Shown: one piece after another, positions 1 to 9,300 of the stretch | How the letters are laid out: every line of letters begins with the position of its first letter | How positions within the stretch are numbered: the stretch's first letter is position 1 | Assembly: GCF_003999975.1 (NCBI RefSeq) | Contig: NZ_RJAC01000045.1 | Coordinates: 1-33,094 of the forward strand | Length of the DNA stretch: 33,094 nucleotides | Direction: 5' to 3' | Origin: Actinoplanes solisilvae | GTDB taxonomy: Bacteria > Actinomycetota > Actinomycetes > Mycobacteriales > Micromonosporaceae | The notes under the pieces: generated by a model | What the model was told of the DNA's origin: nothing | The model's database searches: none | Seen by the model: only the letters and a program-made list of their open reading frames with translations | Position numbers and translations under genes: made by a program

Positions 1-390
1 GGGCAGCAGCGGCCGCACGAGCTGCCACAACGACTCCGGGCAGTACTTCTCCACATCACTCACACCCGTACAACGAATGATGTTGGTCCTCAACAACCCC
101 TATCGAGATGCGGTCTTAGGCGGCCGAGGGCCTTGACGTTGTCAGGATGGTCGCCCTGTCCCGCGGCGTAGCACCGTGCGGCAGAACCGGTGTACTCGTA
201 CGGGCGTCTGATCTTGGTTCGCCACGCGATGTCTGAAGCCGGCATGGCAACCCGAGTGGCCGCAATCGCCGAAATCCTCCTGGGGTATGAGCGCGATCAG
301 CTCGCGGCCTGACGAAAAGGAAGCACGAAGGCCGCACTGTGGATTCGCCAGGGTCGCGCGGGGCGCCCCGTTGAGCGAATAGGAACAGAA
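1..390. other. Left-edge region without a confident gene
   Basis: Two short open stretches are visible on the plus strand. One enters from the left edge and stops at 134-136; its codons are GC-biased at first and then lose that bias, so it could be the tail of a truncated gene. A second (GTG at 190 to the TGA at 310-312) would encode about 40 residues and has no clear ribosome binding site. Neither resembles a family I recognise. The last 30 bases hold the ribosome binding site of the response regulator that starts at 391. No repeat or hairpin of note was seen. Confidence 0.4.
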
Positions 391-1083
391 ATGGCTGACT
401 GCAATGGCGGGCGCATTCTGGTGGCTGCGCCGCGCAACGATTGGGCGGCGATCAAAGGTGCGGGACACCTCGTCCACCACGAACCGGACGGGCGCGCCTG
501 CCTCCGGACGATGTATGCCATGAAGCCGGATCTGGTCCTGATCGACGTCGAGCTGACGGACCTGAGCGGGTGGAGCGCCCTGGGACGGATCCGGGAGATC
601 AGCGACGTCGCCGTCATCATGATGACCCCGACCGGTGGAGAGCGTGACGTCGTGCGGAGCCTGCGGATGGGCGCCGACGACTGCGTGAGCCGGGGGGTCC
701 CGCCGGTCGAGCTGCTGGCCCGGGCCGAGCGCCTGCTGCGGCGGGTACCGGCCCCACGCTGGGCGGACGACGCTTTCGAAGACGACCGGCTCCGGGTGGA
801 TCCTGCGCGCCGTTCGATCGTCGCGGACGGGCAGCCGGTGCGGCTCACACCGATCGAGTTCCGGCTGCTCGCCACGCTGACCCGCAACGCCGGGATAGTG
901 CTTTCCCGCCGCCGGCTCCTGGAGCTGGTCTGGGACGACCCGACCGGCATCGGTGAGGAGCGGGTGAAGTTCGCCGTGCTGCGGTTGCGCCGGCGGCTCG
1001 GTTGGGCGGGTTCGGCGGACTCGCCGGTCGAGTGCGTCCGTGGATTCGGTTACCGGTACGCGCGGCAGGGGCCTCTGATGTGA
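391..1083 (+). CDS. OmpR/PhoB-type response regulator with atypical receiver
   Basis: A 230-residue DNA-binding response regulator. Residues 8-115 form a receiver-like domain and residues about 128-226 a winged-helix effector domain (LTPIEFRLL, then VRGFGYRY at the end). The usual phospho-acceptor is present as Asp52 in LVLIDVEL, and Thr79 is kept. The acidic pair that normally binds Mg2+ near residue 12 is replaced by Ala-Ala-Pro, and the usual Lys after the fifth strand is Arg101. It is therefore probably phosphorylated poorly or not at all and may act as an atypical, constitutive or ligand-controlled regulator; this is inference from missing residues. The start is set by an AGGA seven bases before the ATG. 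No kinase of matching type adjoins it: the kinase downstream is of the NarL class. It may control its neighbours. Confidence 0.9.
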   Translation: MADCNGGRILVAAPRNDWAAIKGAGHLVHHEPDGRACLRTMYAMKPDLVLIDVELTDLSGWSALGRIREISDVAVIMMTPTGGERDVVRSLRMGADDCVSRGVPPVELLARAERLLRRVPAPRWADDAFEDDRLRVDPARRSIVADGQPVRLTPIEFRLLATLTRNAGIVLSRRRLLELVWDDPTGIGEERVKFAVLRLRRRLGWAGSADSPVECVRGFGYRYARQGPLM

Positions 1084-1206
1084 GCGCATTTCGGTAGAGC
1101 GAGGTCCTACCACGGTCGTACTACTGAAAACTGACTACAGGGCCGCTCCGGCGGTATGTGATGTGTACGTCGGCATAGTGCTCCGGATTTGAAAGGAAGA
1201 GAGATA

Positions 1207-1542
1207 GTGGCTCAGCGAAAATATTGTTCGACGGTTCTGGCGCACCTGGGGACGGTGGCGGTATTCGCGGGCGGGGTTGTGCTGGGAGTGGGCGCGAGTG
1301 CGCGCGCAGCCGAGCCGATGCCGGAGTTTCCCACGGTTGTGCAGCAGAGCGTCCCGTTCGCCGGGCTCGACCTCGTGCAGACCTCCACCGGAGTGAAGAC
1401 CGGGGAATCGTCACACACGGGGCCGAGGTTCGGGCCGCTCCAGGGTCCTGGAAGCCCAAGGCTGGATCCGCCTCTCTCCCCTCGGTTCGACCGTATCGAC
1501 GTCGGTCTGGACTCCACGAGGCTGGGAGCGTGCTGTGGCTGA
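1207..1542 (+). CDS. Small predicted secreted protein, unknown function
   Basis: I do not recognise this protein family. From the GTG at 1207 it has 111 residues. The start is chosen because AAAGGAAG lies seven bases upstream; a TTG at 1189 would precede that site. Residues 4-34 look like a Sec signal peptide: basic RK, a hydrophobic stretch (LGTVAVFAGGVVLGVG), then ASARA-AE as a likely cleavage site. The mature part, about 75 residues, is rich in Pro, Gly and Ser, has no obvious fold, and ends Cys-Cys-Gly. Its stop overlaps the start of the histidine kinase gene by eight bases, so the two are probably translationally coupled. Context suggests a secreted or envelope accessory protein, or a signal, for that kinase; this is inference. 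A coding artefact cannot be excluded, because the mature region shows no clear conservation pattern by eye. Confidence 0.55.
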   Translation: MAQRKYCSTVLAHLGTVAVFAGGVVLGVGASARAAEPMPEFPTVVQQSVPFAGLDLVQTSTGVKTGESSHTGPRFGPLQGPGSPRLDPPLSPRFDRIDVGLDSTRLGACCG

Positions 1543-2821
1543 GCGGTTTCGCTGGACGCGTCTGTCGCGGGTCGGTGCCCTCGCCCCCGCGGCCGGCGCG
1601 ACCGCACTTGATCTTTGGATCTGCTGGCACCGGGACTCGCCCGGGCGGCCGCACCCGCCCCTCTGGTCGCTCAGTCTCATGTTGGCGTGCACCGCGCTCG
1701 CCGGCCTCGTGCTGCTCGGGCGCCACAAACGGCCGCTACTGGTCTTTGCGCTCATCTGCGCGTATAGCGTCGTGTTCTCTGCCCTGTCGTTCACCTCGCT
1801 GCCCACGCCGGCCTATTTCCCGATCATCAGCGTGTGGCTCGCTCTCTACACCGTGGCGGCCGCAGGCAAGGGGCGGTGGGTCTACGTCGCGCCGGGGATC
1901 GCGGTCGTGCCCGCGGCGCTCATCACCGCCTACATCGTGAAGGTGTCCATCGATCCGGTATCGACGACCCTGCCCCTGGTCGCCTCGGAGTACGCGTTCG
2001 CCATCTTCATCGCGTGGGGCGCGGGCCGATGGCGCCGGGCGAGCCGGGCGCAGATCGAGCAGCTGGAGTTCCGCCGGCAAGCCGAGGCGAACGAGGCCGC
2101 CAACCGTGTCCGGCTGACCGTCGCGCGGGAATTGCACGACGTCATCGCCCGCACGGTCACACACATGGCCTTGCAGGCCGCCGGCGCCGCCAAGCTGCTC
2201 CGCACCGACGCCGCCGCGGCCGAGGAGTCACTCGACCGTGTCCAAAGCCTGAGCACCCGGGCGATGGATGAGCTCCGCGAGATGCTGCTGGTTCTGCGCT
2301 CCGGCGGCGAGGTTCCGGCGGAGCAGGCGGCGTCCACGGAGCAGCCCGGATGGCTGACCCGCCTCGACGACCTGCTCGATCAGGCCCGCCAGGACAGCCT
2401 GAACGTAGGCCTTACCGTTTCCGGTACGCCGCAAGTGCTCGACGCCGGCACCGACTTGGTCGCATGGCGCCTGATCCAGGAAGCCCTGACCAACAGCCTC
2501 AAACACGCCGGGGTGGGTGGCCGGGCCCACGTGACCCTCCGGTGGGCCGACGACCTGCGGATCGGGGTCGACGACGACGGTGACGGGCAGCCCGACCCCG
2601 CGCTCGCCGGGTTCAGCACCGGCAACGGACTGCGCGGGCAGCACGAGCGTATCGGCCAGATCGGGGGCACCCTCCGCTACGGACCACGGCCAGAGGGTGG
2701 GTTCTCGGTCGTCGCGCACCTGCCGATCACCGCCGCCGTGAACGTGCCCACCCGGCCGCTGGTGAGCACGGGTTCCCTATCGGAACCTCGGTCCGGCCTG
2801 GGGTCGCAGCATGCCGTCTGA
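1535..2821 (+). CDS. NarL-family (DesK-like) sensor histidine kinase
   Basis: Membrane sensor kinase of 428 residues. About six hydrophobic segments occupy residues 12-165, with no sizeable extracytoplasmic domain, so the stimulus is probably sensed in or near the membrane. The HisKA_3 dimerisation helix carries the phospho-accepting His201 in VARELHDVIA. The ATPase domain shows the N box (QEALTNSLKHA, Asn320), a VDDDGDG motif near 345-351 and the glycine box GNGLRGQHERI from 363. The GTG start at 1535 overlaps the preceding small secreted gene by eight bases. The stop overlaps the response-regulator start by eleven bases, so the three genes look like one translationally coupled unit. The substrate of the kinase is very likely the NarL-type regulator encoded next. 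Confidence 0.95.
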   Translation: MAERFRWTRLSRVGALAPAAGATALDLWICWHRDSPGRPHPPLWSLSLMLACTALAGLVLLGRHKRPLLVFALICAYSVVFSALSFTSLPTPAYFPIISVWLALYTVAAAGKGRWVYVAPGIAVVPAALITAYIVKVSIDPVSTTLPLVASEYAFAIFIAWGAGRWRRASRAQIEQLEFRRQAEANEAANRVRLTVARELHDVIARTVTHMALQAAGAAKLLRTDAAAAEESLDRVQSLSTRAMDELREMLLVLRSGGEVPAEQAASTEQPGWLTRLDDLLDQARQDSLNVGLTVSGTPQVLDAGTDLVAWRLIQEALTNSLKHAGVGGRAHVTLRWADDLRIGVDDDGDGQPDPALAGFSTGNGLRGQHERIGQIGGTLRYGPRPEGGFSVVAHLPITAAVNVPTRPLVSTGSLSEPRSGLGSQHAV

Positions 2822-3554
2822 CCCGGGGGGAATCATCCGGACCTTGGTTGTCGACGACGACCCGCTGGTGCGATCGAGCTTGAGCCTGCTGCTGCTCGGC
2901 GAGCCCGGCATCGCCGTCGTCGGCGAGGCGGAGGACGGCGACCGTGCCATTTCACGGGCGGACGAGCTGCGGCCGGACGTCGTGGTGATGGACATCAGCA
3001 TGCCGGGCACCGACGGCATCGAGGCGACCCGGGTCATCGCGAGCGACGGGTTCAGCGACCCGGACGACCCGGTGAAGATCCTCATCCTGACGACGATCCA
3101 GATCGATGACATGGTGCGCCGGGCGCTGCAGGCCGGTGCCTCGGGATTCCTGCTGAAGAGCGCGGCGGGTACGCAACTCGTGCCCGCGGTCCGGCAGGTC
3201 GGCGCCGGTGACGCATGGATCGACCAGGCGGTGGTGAAGCAGCTCATCCGCGAGTTCGCGGGCCGCCCCGAGGACGCCGCACCGACCTCGGCCGAGCTCG
3301 ACGTGCTGACCGCCCGCGAGCGTGAAGTCCTGAAGCTGGTCGGCCACGGGCTGTCGAACACCCAGATCGCCGAGCAGCTGTTCATCGGCGAGGCGACGGT
3401 GAAGACGCACTTCGGCCGGGTACTGATGAAGCTGGATCTGCGGGACCGTTCGCAGGCGACAGCGGCTGCCTTCCACACCCGCCTCATCGCGCCGGGCGAC
3501 CGGCCACCGCCGCGGCGCGTCGCCCGGGCGAGGACGGTCCACTCCCTGCGATGA
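2811..3554 (+). CDS. NarL/FixJ-family response regulator
   Basis: Cytoplasmic transcription regulator of 247 residues and cognate partner of the overlapping histidine kinase. The receiver domain (residues 10-130) has the full set of active residues: the acidic triplet VVDDDPLV, phospho-acceptor Asp61 in VVMDISMPG, Thr94/95 and Lys116 in FLLKSA. The LuxR-type helix-turn-helix spans residues about 165-225 (LTAREREVLKLV, then GEATVKTHFGRVLMKLDLRDR). A basic tail of about 20 residues follows the usual domain end. The ATG lies inside the kinase gene, which implies coupled translation. Its targets are not visible in the sequence; the operon promoter itself and the unusual regulator at 391-1083 are natural candidates. 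Confidence 0.95.
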   Translation: MPSDPGGIIRTLVVDDDPLVRSSLSLLLLGEPGIAVVGEAEDGDRAISRADELRPDVVVMDISMPGTDGIEATRVIASDGFSDPDDPVKILILTTIQIDDMVRRALQAGASGFLLKSAAGTQLVPAVRQVGAGDAWIDQAVVKQLIREFAGRPEDAAPTSAELDVLTAREREVLKLVGHGLSNTQIAEQLFIGEATVKTHFGRVLMKLDLRDRSQATAAAFHTRLIAPGDRPPPRRVARARTVHSLR

Positions 3555-3602
3555 CGGCGGAACCCTTGGCAGCCCTGCGGCGAGCGGGCGTACAAAGGGT
3601 GC

Positions 3603-4088
3603 ATGGGAAAGATCGAGGATCGGATCACCGAGCTCGGACTCGTGCTGCCGCCGCCATTGACGCCGCCCGCGGGGACTCGCCTGCCGTTCCACAGCGTGCA
3701 CGTGGTCGGTGAGCTGGCCTATGTCGCCGGGCACGGGCCGCAGGCGGCGGACGGGTCGATCGCGAGGCCGCTGGGCCGGGTCGGCGCCGAGGTGAGCCCC
3801 GAGCAGGCGTACGAGGCGGCGCGGCTGACCGGTCTGGCGATCCTGGCGAGTCTGTCACGCGCGGTCGGCGACCTCGATCGGATCGCGGCCTGGGGAAGGG
3901 TGTTCGGCATGGTGAACGTGGCCCCCGGGTTCGACCGCATGCCGGACGTCATCAACGGCTTCTCCGACCTGTTGACCGAGGTCTTCGGGCACGAGGTCGG
4001 CGGCCATGCGCGCAGCGCCGTCGGACTGGCGGCGCTGCCCTTCGGCATCCCGGTGGAGATCGAGGCCACGGTCCACCTGGGGGACTGA
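3603..4088 (+). CDS. RidA/YjgF-family protein (longer subfamily)
   Basis: A 161-residue soluble protein of the RidA (YjgF/YER057c/UK114) superfamily. Members of this superfamily hydrolyse reactive enamine or imine intermediates, although the divergent longer subfamilies are mostly uncharacterised. The C-terminal signature is clear: ARSAVGLAALPFGIPVEIE at 136-154, with Arg137 at the place of the substrate-binding arginine of RidA, followed by ATVHL. YVAGHGPQ at 40-47 matches the first core strand and turn. It starts at an ATG 48 bases after the response-regulator stop, so it may be co-transcribed, but there is no overlap. It is convergent with the molybdopterin gene, with a gap of only 17 bases. 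The specific substrate cannot be told from the sequence. Confidence 0.88.
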   Translation: MGKIEDRITELGLVLPPPLTPPAGTRLPFHSVHVVGELAYVAGHGPQAADGSIARPLGRVGAEVSPEQAYEAARLTGLAILASLSRAVGDLDRIAAWGRVFGMVNVAPGFDRMPDVINGFSDLLTEVFGHEVGGHARSAVGLAALPFGIPVEIEATVHLGD

Positions 4089-4105
4089 CACGGCTCGAGA
4101 CTGAA

Positions 4106-5575
4106 TCACGCGACGGTCACGGTGATGGTGTGGCGGCCGGTCGCTCCGCTCGGGAACGGTGTGGCGCGCGCGTCGGTCTGCACCTGTCCGGTGCCGTCGG
4201 TGGCCCGGACAGACAGGGAGTGCGGGCCGGGCGTGGCGTTCCAGGTCCAGAGCCACTGCACCCACGTGTCGATCGACGGGACCGGCCGCAGCTCGGCCGC
4301 CTGCCACGGGCCGCCGTCGACGCTGACCTCGACCTTCGTGATTCCGCGGCGCTGGGCCCAGGCCACCCCGGCAACGGTCACCGGGCCGGCCGCCGGGCGT
4401 GCGAACGGGCGTGGCCGGTCGATCCGTGAGGCGGTGCGGACGGTGCCCGGGCGGGCCCAGCCACGTTCGACCCAGTAGGCGTCGAAGGCTGCGAAGGTGG
4501 TCAGTTCGAGTTCGCCGACCCATTTGCAGGCGCCGGCGTAGCCGTACAGTCCGGGGGTCAGCATGCGTACGGGAAAGCCGTGCTCGGGTCGTAGCGGCTC
4601 GCCGTTCATGGCGACCGCGAGCATGGTGTCCCGGCCGTCGAGGGCGGTCGCGAGGGGCGTGCCGATGGTCATGCCCTCGACCGACCGCGCGACGAGCTGG
4701 TCGGCGCCCGGACGCACACCGGCCTCCGCGAGCAGCGGGGCCAGCGGTACGCCGAGCCAGCGGGCGGTCCCGATGTAGGGGCCGCCGACCTCGTTGGACA
4801 CGCAGTTGAGGGTGATGTCGCGCTCGATGAGCGGGCGCCGCAACAGTTCGTCGAGCGTCAGCTTCAGTTCGGTCGTGACCATGCCGTGAACGCGCAGCGT
4901 CCAGGTGTCCGGGTCGACGCGGGGAACGGTCAGCGCGGTGTCGACCCGGTAGAAGTCGGCGCTCGCCGTGGTGAAGCCCGGTGCGGCGCCCGCCGGCAAG
5001 GGCTTCGCCGGCGAGGTGGGCGCGGGAAGGCTGAGGTCGGTACGGGCACGACCGGCCGTACGGGTGAAGATTTGCGCCCCGGCCTCGGTGAGGACCGCGG
5101 CACCGGCCACCAACAGCGCGCCGCGCAGGAACGCCCGCCGGTCGCCGGGCTGGACAGCCGGCCGCAGCAGCCACCAGAGGGTCGCCCCGGCGATGACCGC
5201 CGCCAGCAGGGACGGGAACGGGGTGAAGACCGTGGCGGTGGGCCGGGTCAGGGCGGCGGTCGCGCCGGCCACGCCGAGCAGGGCGGCACCGGCCACGACC
5301 ACGATCCGCCGCCGGCGGCCGAGGACGCCGATCGCCGCGGCGAACAGCGCCAGCACGAGGCCGACCGAACCGAGCAGCACCGGCTTGTCGTAGGTGCCGA
5401 GTTCCCGTACGGCGAACTCTTTCACCGCCGTGGGAGTGGCGTCGATGATCGCGCCGCCGACCACGATCAGGGGCGCCGCGCCGGGCCGGGTCACGGCGGC
5501 GAGAAGTTCCGCGACCGCGATCCCGAGTCCGGCGGCGAGTACCCCTGCGGCGGCGTCGCGCAGCAGGGCCCGCAT
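4106..5575 (-). CDS. Membrane-anchored molybdopterin-dependent oxidoreductase (sulfite oxidase fold)
   Basis: A protein of 489 residues. About five hydrophobic segments lie in residues 1-165, followed by the oxidoreductase molybdopterin-binding domain (about 205-385) and a C-terminal Ig-like dimerisation domain of the Mo-co type (about 390-489; VSVDGGPWQAAEL). The cysteine that ligates molybdenum in this family is Cys258 in DITLNCVSNEVGG; GHGFPVR- and CKWVGELEL-like stretches are also typical. The catalytic domain is probably extracytoplasmic. Its ATG shares one base with the stop of the fasciclin lipoprotein gene (TGATG), so the two are translationally coupled. A longer reading frame runs upstream to 6400 but only overlaps the lipoprotein gene and is not coding. 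Substrate unknown; sulfite, or protein methionine sulfoxide as in MsrP relatives, are possibilities. Confidence 0.92.
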   Translation of the reverse strand: MRALLRDAAAGVLAAGLGIAVAELLAAVTRPGAAPLIVVGGAIIDATPTAVKEFAVRELGTYDKPVLLGSVGLVLALFAAAIGVLGRRRRIVVVAGAALLGVAGATAALTRPTATVFTPFPSLLAAVIAGATLWWLLRPAVQPGDRRAFLRGALLVAGAAVLTEAGAQIFTRTAGRARTDLSLPAPTSPAKPLPAGAAPGFTTASADFYRVDTALTVPRVDPDTWTLRVHGMVTTELKLTLDELLRRPLIERDITLNCVSNEVGGPYIGTARWLGVPLAPLLAEAGVRPGADQLVARSVEGMTIGTPLATALDGRDTMLAVAMNGEPLRPEHGFPVRMLTPGLYGYAGACKWVGELELTTFAAFDAYWVERGWARPGTVRTASRIDRPRPFARPAAGPVTVAGVAWAQRRGITKVEVSVDGGPWQAAELRPVPSIDTWVQWLWTWNATPGPHSLSVRATDGTGQVQTDARATPFPSGATGRHTITVTVA

Positions 5576-6207
5576 CAGCTCTTCGGCATGAGGACGGTGT
5601 CGATGATGTAGACGTTGGCGTTGGCCGTCTGCACGTTGCCGCAGATCACCGAAGCCGCACCGTCGACCTGGAAGTCCTCGCCGGAGCCCATGACGGACAG
5701 GTCCTTGCCCTCCAGGGTCTTGTGGGTGCCGGACAGGTCGGACGGGGTGAGCTTCCCGGGCACGACGTGGTAGGTCAGGATGTCGGTCAGCGTCTTCTTG
5801 TCGGCGAGGACCTTCTTGAGGTCGGCCGCCGGGATCTTCTTGAAGGCGTCGTTGGTGGGCGCGAAGACGGTGATGCCGTCGGCCGAGTTGAGCGAGTCGA
5901 CCAGGCCGGCCTGCTTGACCGCGGTGACCAGGGTCGACAGCAGGGGGTTGCCGGAGGCGGCGGTCGCGACGGGAACCTGGGCCATGGCCTGGAAGCTGCC
6001 CTTGTCGGACGGGTCGGTCGGGACGGCGGCACAGCCGCCGCCGAAGTTCGCCATGACCGGCGCGTCGCTGGCCATCATCGGTGCGGGGCTGGTCGTGGCG
6101 GGTGCGGCAGCCGGCTGGTCGGTGCCGGAGTCGTCGCTTCCGCAGGCCGCCAGCGAGATCGAGAAGATCGCGGCGGCGGTGACGGCGGTGAACTTGGTGG
6201 CGCGCAT
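5575..6207 (-). CDS. Fasciclin (FAS1) domain lipoprotein
   Basis: A 210-residue surface lipoprotein. The N-terminus is basic, then hydrophobic, with lipobox SLAAC, so the cysteine near residue 22 would be acylated. A low-complexity Ala/Thr/Pro linker is followed by a single FAS1 domain over roughly residues 70-210, with the two conserved blocks (ITVFAPTNDAF and YHVVPGKL) and the closing strand VYIIDTVLMP. It resembles mycobacterial MPT70/MPT83-type proteins. The start is placed at 6207 because AGGAGGAAC lies just upstream; a longer frame to 6288 has no support. It is coupled to the downstream molybdopterin oxidoreductase, a pairing that suggests an envelope function such as adhesion or redox-linked surface maintenance. 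That functional link is inference. Confidence 0.93.
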   Translation of the reverse strand: MRATKFTAVTAAAIFSISLAACGSDDSGTDQPAAAPATTSPAPMMASDAPVMANFGGGCAAVPTDPSDKGSFQAMAQVPVATAASGNPLLSTLVTAVKQAGLVDSLNSADGITVFAPTNDAFKKIPAADLKKVLADKKTLTDILTYHVVPGKLTPSDLSGTHKTLEGKDLSVMGSGEDFQVDGAASVICGNVQTANANVYIIDTVLMPKS

Positions 6208-6302
6208 GGGTTGTTCCTCCTGCTTGGGGGCCTTTACGCGCTTTATTCGGAGTGGCAGCTGGCGCAGATTGGTCAGATCTCGGGCCAATTTCCCAAGCGT
6301 CG

Positions 6303-6332
6303 GCCGGCCCCGGGACGAAACCCGGGGCCGGC
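6303..6332 (-). terminator. Strong hairpin terminator after the phosphoesterase gene
   Basis: A perfect 12-bp stem (GCCGGCCCCGGG with its complement) and a six-base loop (ACGAAA) lie nine bases past the stop of the large minus-strand phosphoesterase gene. There is no long T-run, which is common for actinobacterial terminators. It separates the HupE-phosphoesterase operon from the fasciclin operon. Confidence 0.8.
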
Positions 6333-6341
6333 ATCGAAAAG

Positions 6342-9300
6342 CTACGGTGCGGTGACGCCGTCCAGGATGCGGACCGCGTCGGTGCCCGGCGTGATGACAA
6401 GCTTGCGCGTCAGGGTGTAGGAGCCACCCGCCGGAACCTCGACGTTGAACCGGCTCATCACCCAGTTGCCCGCGGCGTAGACGTCGAAGGCGCTGGCCGG
6501 CGTGCCGTAGACGAGCCCGAAGACCTGCGGGTCCGTCCCCGTCATACCGATGTACGGCTTGGTCGGGGTGTACGCCGCCGTCGCGCCCGGGACCACCACG
6601 CCGGCGCCCGGAATGACACTGGCCTGCCCGGCCGCGTCGTGGTCCATCGCGTCACCGGTCCACACGCTGACCGGCGCCGGACCCGAGTTGTTCAGCGACG
6701 TCGACACCGTGGCGAAGTCGTCGCCGGGCTTCAGCGCGTACGTGGTCGTCGCCGTCAGTGACGGGAAGCCCTGCACCGGCCCCGACACCCGTACGACGGC
6801 CTGGTCGCCGGTCGCCTGCACGATCCGGACGTCGGTCGCGGCCACCGTCCGGTTGTCCCACGCGCTCGTGCCGGTCGGCTGGGTCGCCGACACGTACGGC
6901 AGGTTGATCCAGTCGAATTGGTCGGCCATGCCCCGCACCGCGAGGTCGACCGGCTTGCCCCGGGTGCCGCCGGAGAGCTGCGCGTCGTTGTACGCGTCGG
7001 CGATCGCCATCGAGAGCTTGTCGTTCTCGAGCGTGACGTCGCCGTACCCGGCCTCGACCAGACCCGAACCGAGCTGCTTGCCGTAGCTCGCCTCGACCTT
7101 GACCGGGCTCAGTGAGATGTCCCCGTCCGCCTCCGAGGTGACCGTCTGGTACCCCAGCTTCGACACCCGGACGCTGTACTGCCCGGCCGGCGCTTTGATG
7201 AGGTACTTACCCGCGGCGTCGGTGGTGGAGACAGCGACCGCCTTCCCGCCCTGCTCGAGCACGACCCGAGCACCCGAGACGGCTGTGCCGCCCGCGGTGA
7301 TCGTGCCGGACGCACGGGGGACGTCGGGAACGGTCGCGTCGTGCAGGTCGATCTCGTCGGCCCACTTCGCGATGTTCCCGGTGGGGTCGCCGCCCGCGGT
7401 CGCGTAGTCGGTCAGGTGGTAGAAGCTGAACTGCCTCGTGGCCCCGGCCGCCATCGTCGCGTCGTAGTAGAGACCCTCGACATACCCGTACGCACCAACC
7501 GCGGCCGGTGTGTCCTGAGCCCACGCGAGACCGTGCGCGGCCTGCCCGTTCGTGGTCGCCGCGTCCGCACCGACATAAACGTAGTTCCCGGTCCAGCCCG
7601 AGGTCTTGATCCCCGGATTGACGCCGCTGTATCCAGGGATCCGCCCGTTGTCGACCGAGCTGTCCGGGTCGATCATGTAGTTGAAGTAGCCCTGGTAACC
7701 CGTCGTGCCGGTGTTGGTCAGCTTGACCGTCATCTTCACGACCGGCGCGTCCGGCAGCGTCTCGTACCGGACCTGCGCCTTGATGTTCGGGTCGCCCCGA
7801 TACTGACCGCTACCCACCACGGCCGCCCCGTCGACCGCGAGGTCGGGCAGGTCGAGCTGGTCGTTGGGCCGATCCCACGAGTCGGGCGGCGTGAGGCTCG
7901 GACGCAGCAGCATCTCGCCCCAGTCGAGCGTCTCCGCGCCGTTGACGTCGTTGAGCATGAGGTCGGACAACGCGCCCTGCCCCAGACCACCGACGCCGTT
8001 GTTGGCCGCGGTGTACGGCGTCACCGACGCGCGGATCTTGTCGTTGGCGAGGTAGAAATACTCCTTGCCGGTTTCGGCATCGGTCCGCGTGCTTCCGGAC
8101 CCATAATCAGGCGCGTACGTCGACCGGCCGGCCACGGGCTGCGCCACCTTGATCAGCTTCAGGTCAGCCGTCGTGCTCCCGCTCGGGCCGACCTTGACGC
8201 CGACGGTCGAGCGGCCGTCGGCGACCAGACCACGCTTCGCCGCCGTGACCGTCCAGTCGGCCGCGGGCAGACCCATCCGATAGCGCCCGTTGGCGTCGGT
8301 GGTGGTCACCGCGGTCTCCTGACCCTCGGCGACGGCGGTGACCTTCGCGCCGGCGATCGCCACGCCCGTCGACGGGTCGCGGACCGTGCCGGTCACGGTC
8401 GCCCAGCGCCGCGCCGACTCGCCACCCGGCACGTAGGCGTACAGGTTGCCGTCCCAGGCGCCCGCCACAACAGTGTTGCCGCTGACGGCCGGGCCCGCGC
8501 CCACCCACGTACCGATCTCGTGGTTCCACAGGATCTGCCCGGTGTCGGTGGCCAGCGCATAGAACTTGCCGTTGTTGGCCCCCACGAACAGCGTGCGGCC
8601 GGCCACGACCGGGCTCGACATGACGCCACCGTGGTAGATGTCGCCCGGCAGCGCCCGCTCCCAGATCACGTTGCCGGTCGAGGCGTCCAGCGCGACGACC
8701 GCCCCGCTCGGGAAGCCCATGTAGACGACGCCCTGGCTGACCGCCGCCGCGCTCGGCGTCGAACCGCTGGAGACGAGCGAACTGCGAGTGCTCTTGTACG
8801 TCCACAGGGTCGCGCCGGTCTTGGCGTCACGAGCGACGATGCCGTTGTTCGCGCCGATGAAGACCTTGCCCTCGGCCGCGGTCGGCACCCCGTCCTGCCA
8901 GGAGCCCAGCGATTCCGTCCCGGTCCATTTGCGTACGCCGGTGGCCAGGTCGTACGCGAGCACGCGATCGGCGGTCTCGTTGCCGACGAACACGGTCCCG
9001 TCCATCACGGCCGGCGTGCCGTCGCTCATCGTCGCGCCCGACATCGGCGAAGCCCAGATCTGCTTTCCCGTACGGGTGTCGAGCGCCTTGAGCACGCCCT
9101 GACTGCCGATTCCGAAGCGGGTCTGGTACGGCCACAGCACGGTGTGCCCGGACACGGCGGGGGAGTAGTAGCCGTACGTGCGCTGGTTGTTCGGGGCCGG
9201 CGCCTGCTCGGGCACGGCCTTCCAGCGCACCTTGCCGTTCTTGACGTCGACGGCGTAGAGCTCCGAGCCCAGCGTCGGCGCGAAGACCAGCCCATCCCCG

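Noticed and set aside
5576..6400. N-terminal extension of the molybdopterin protein to 764 residues
   Set aside because: The extension lies in a shadow frame of the fasciclin gene; the ATG overlapping the fasciclin stop is a natural start.
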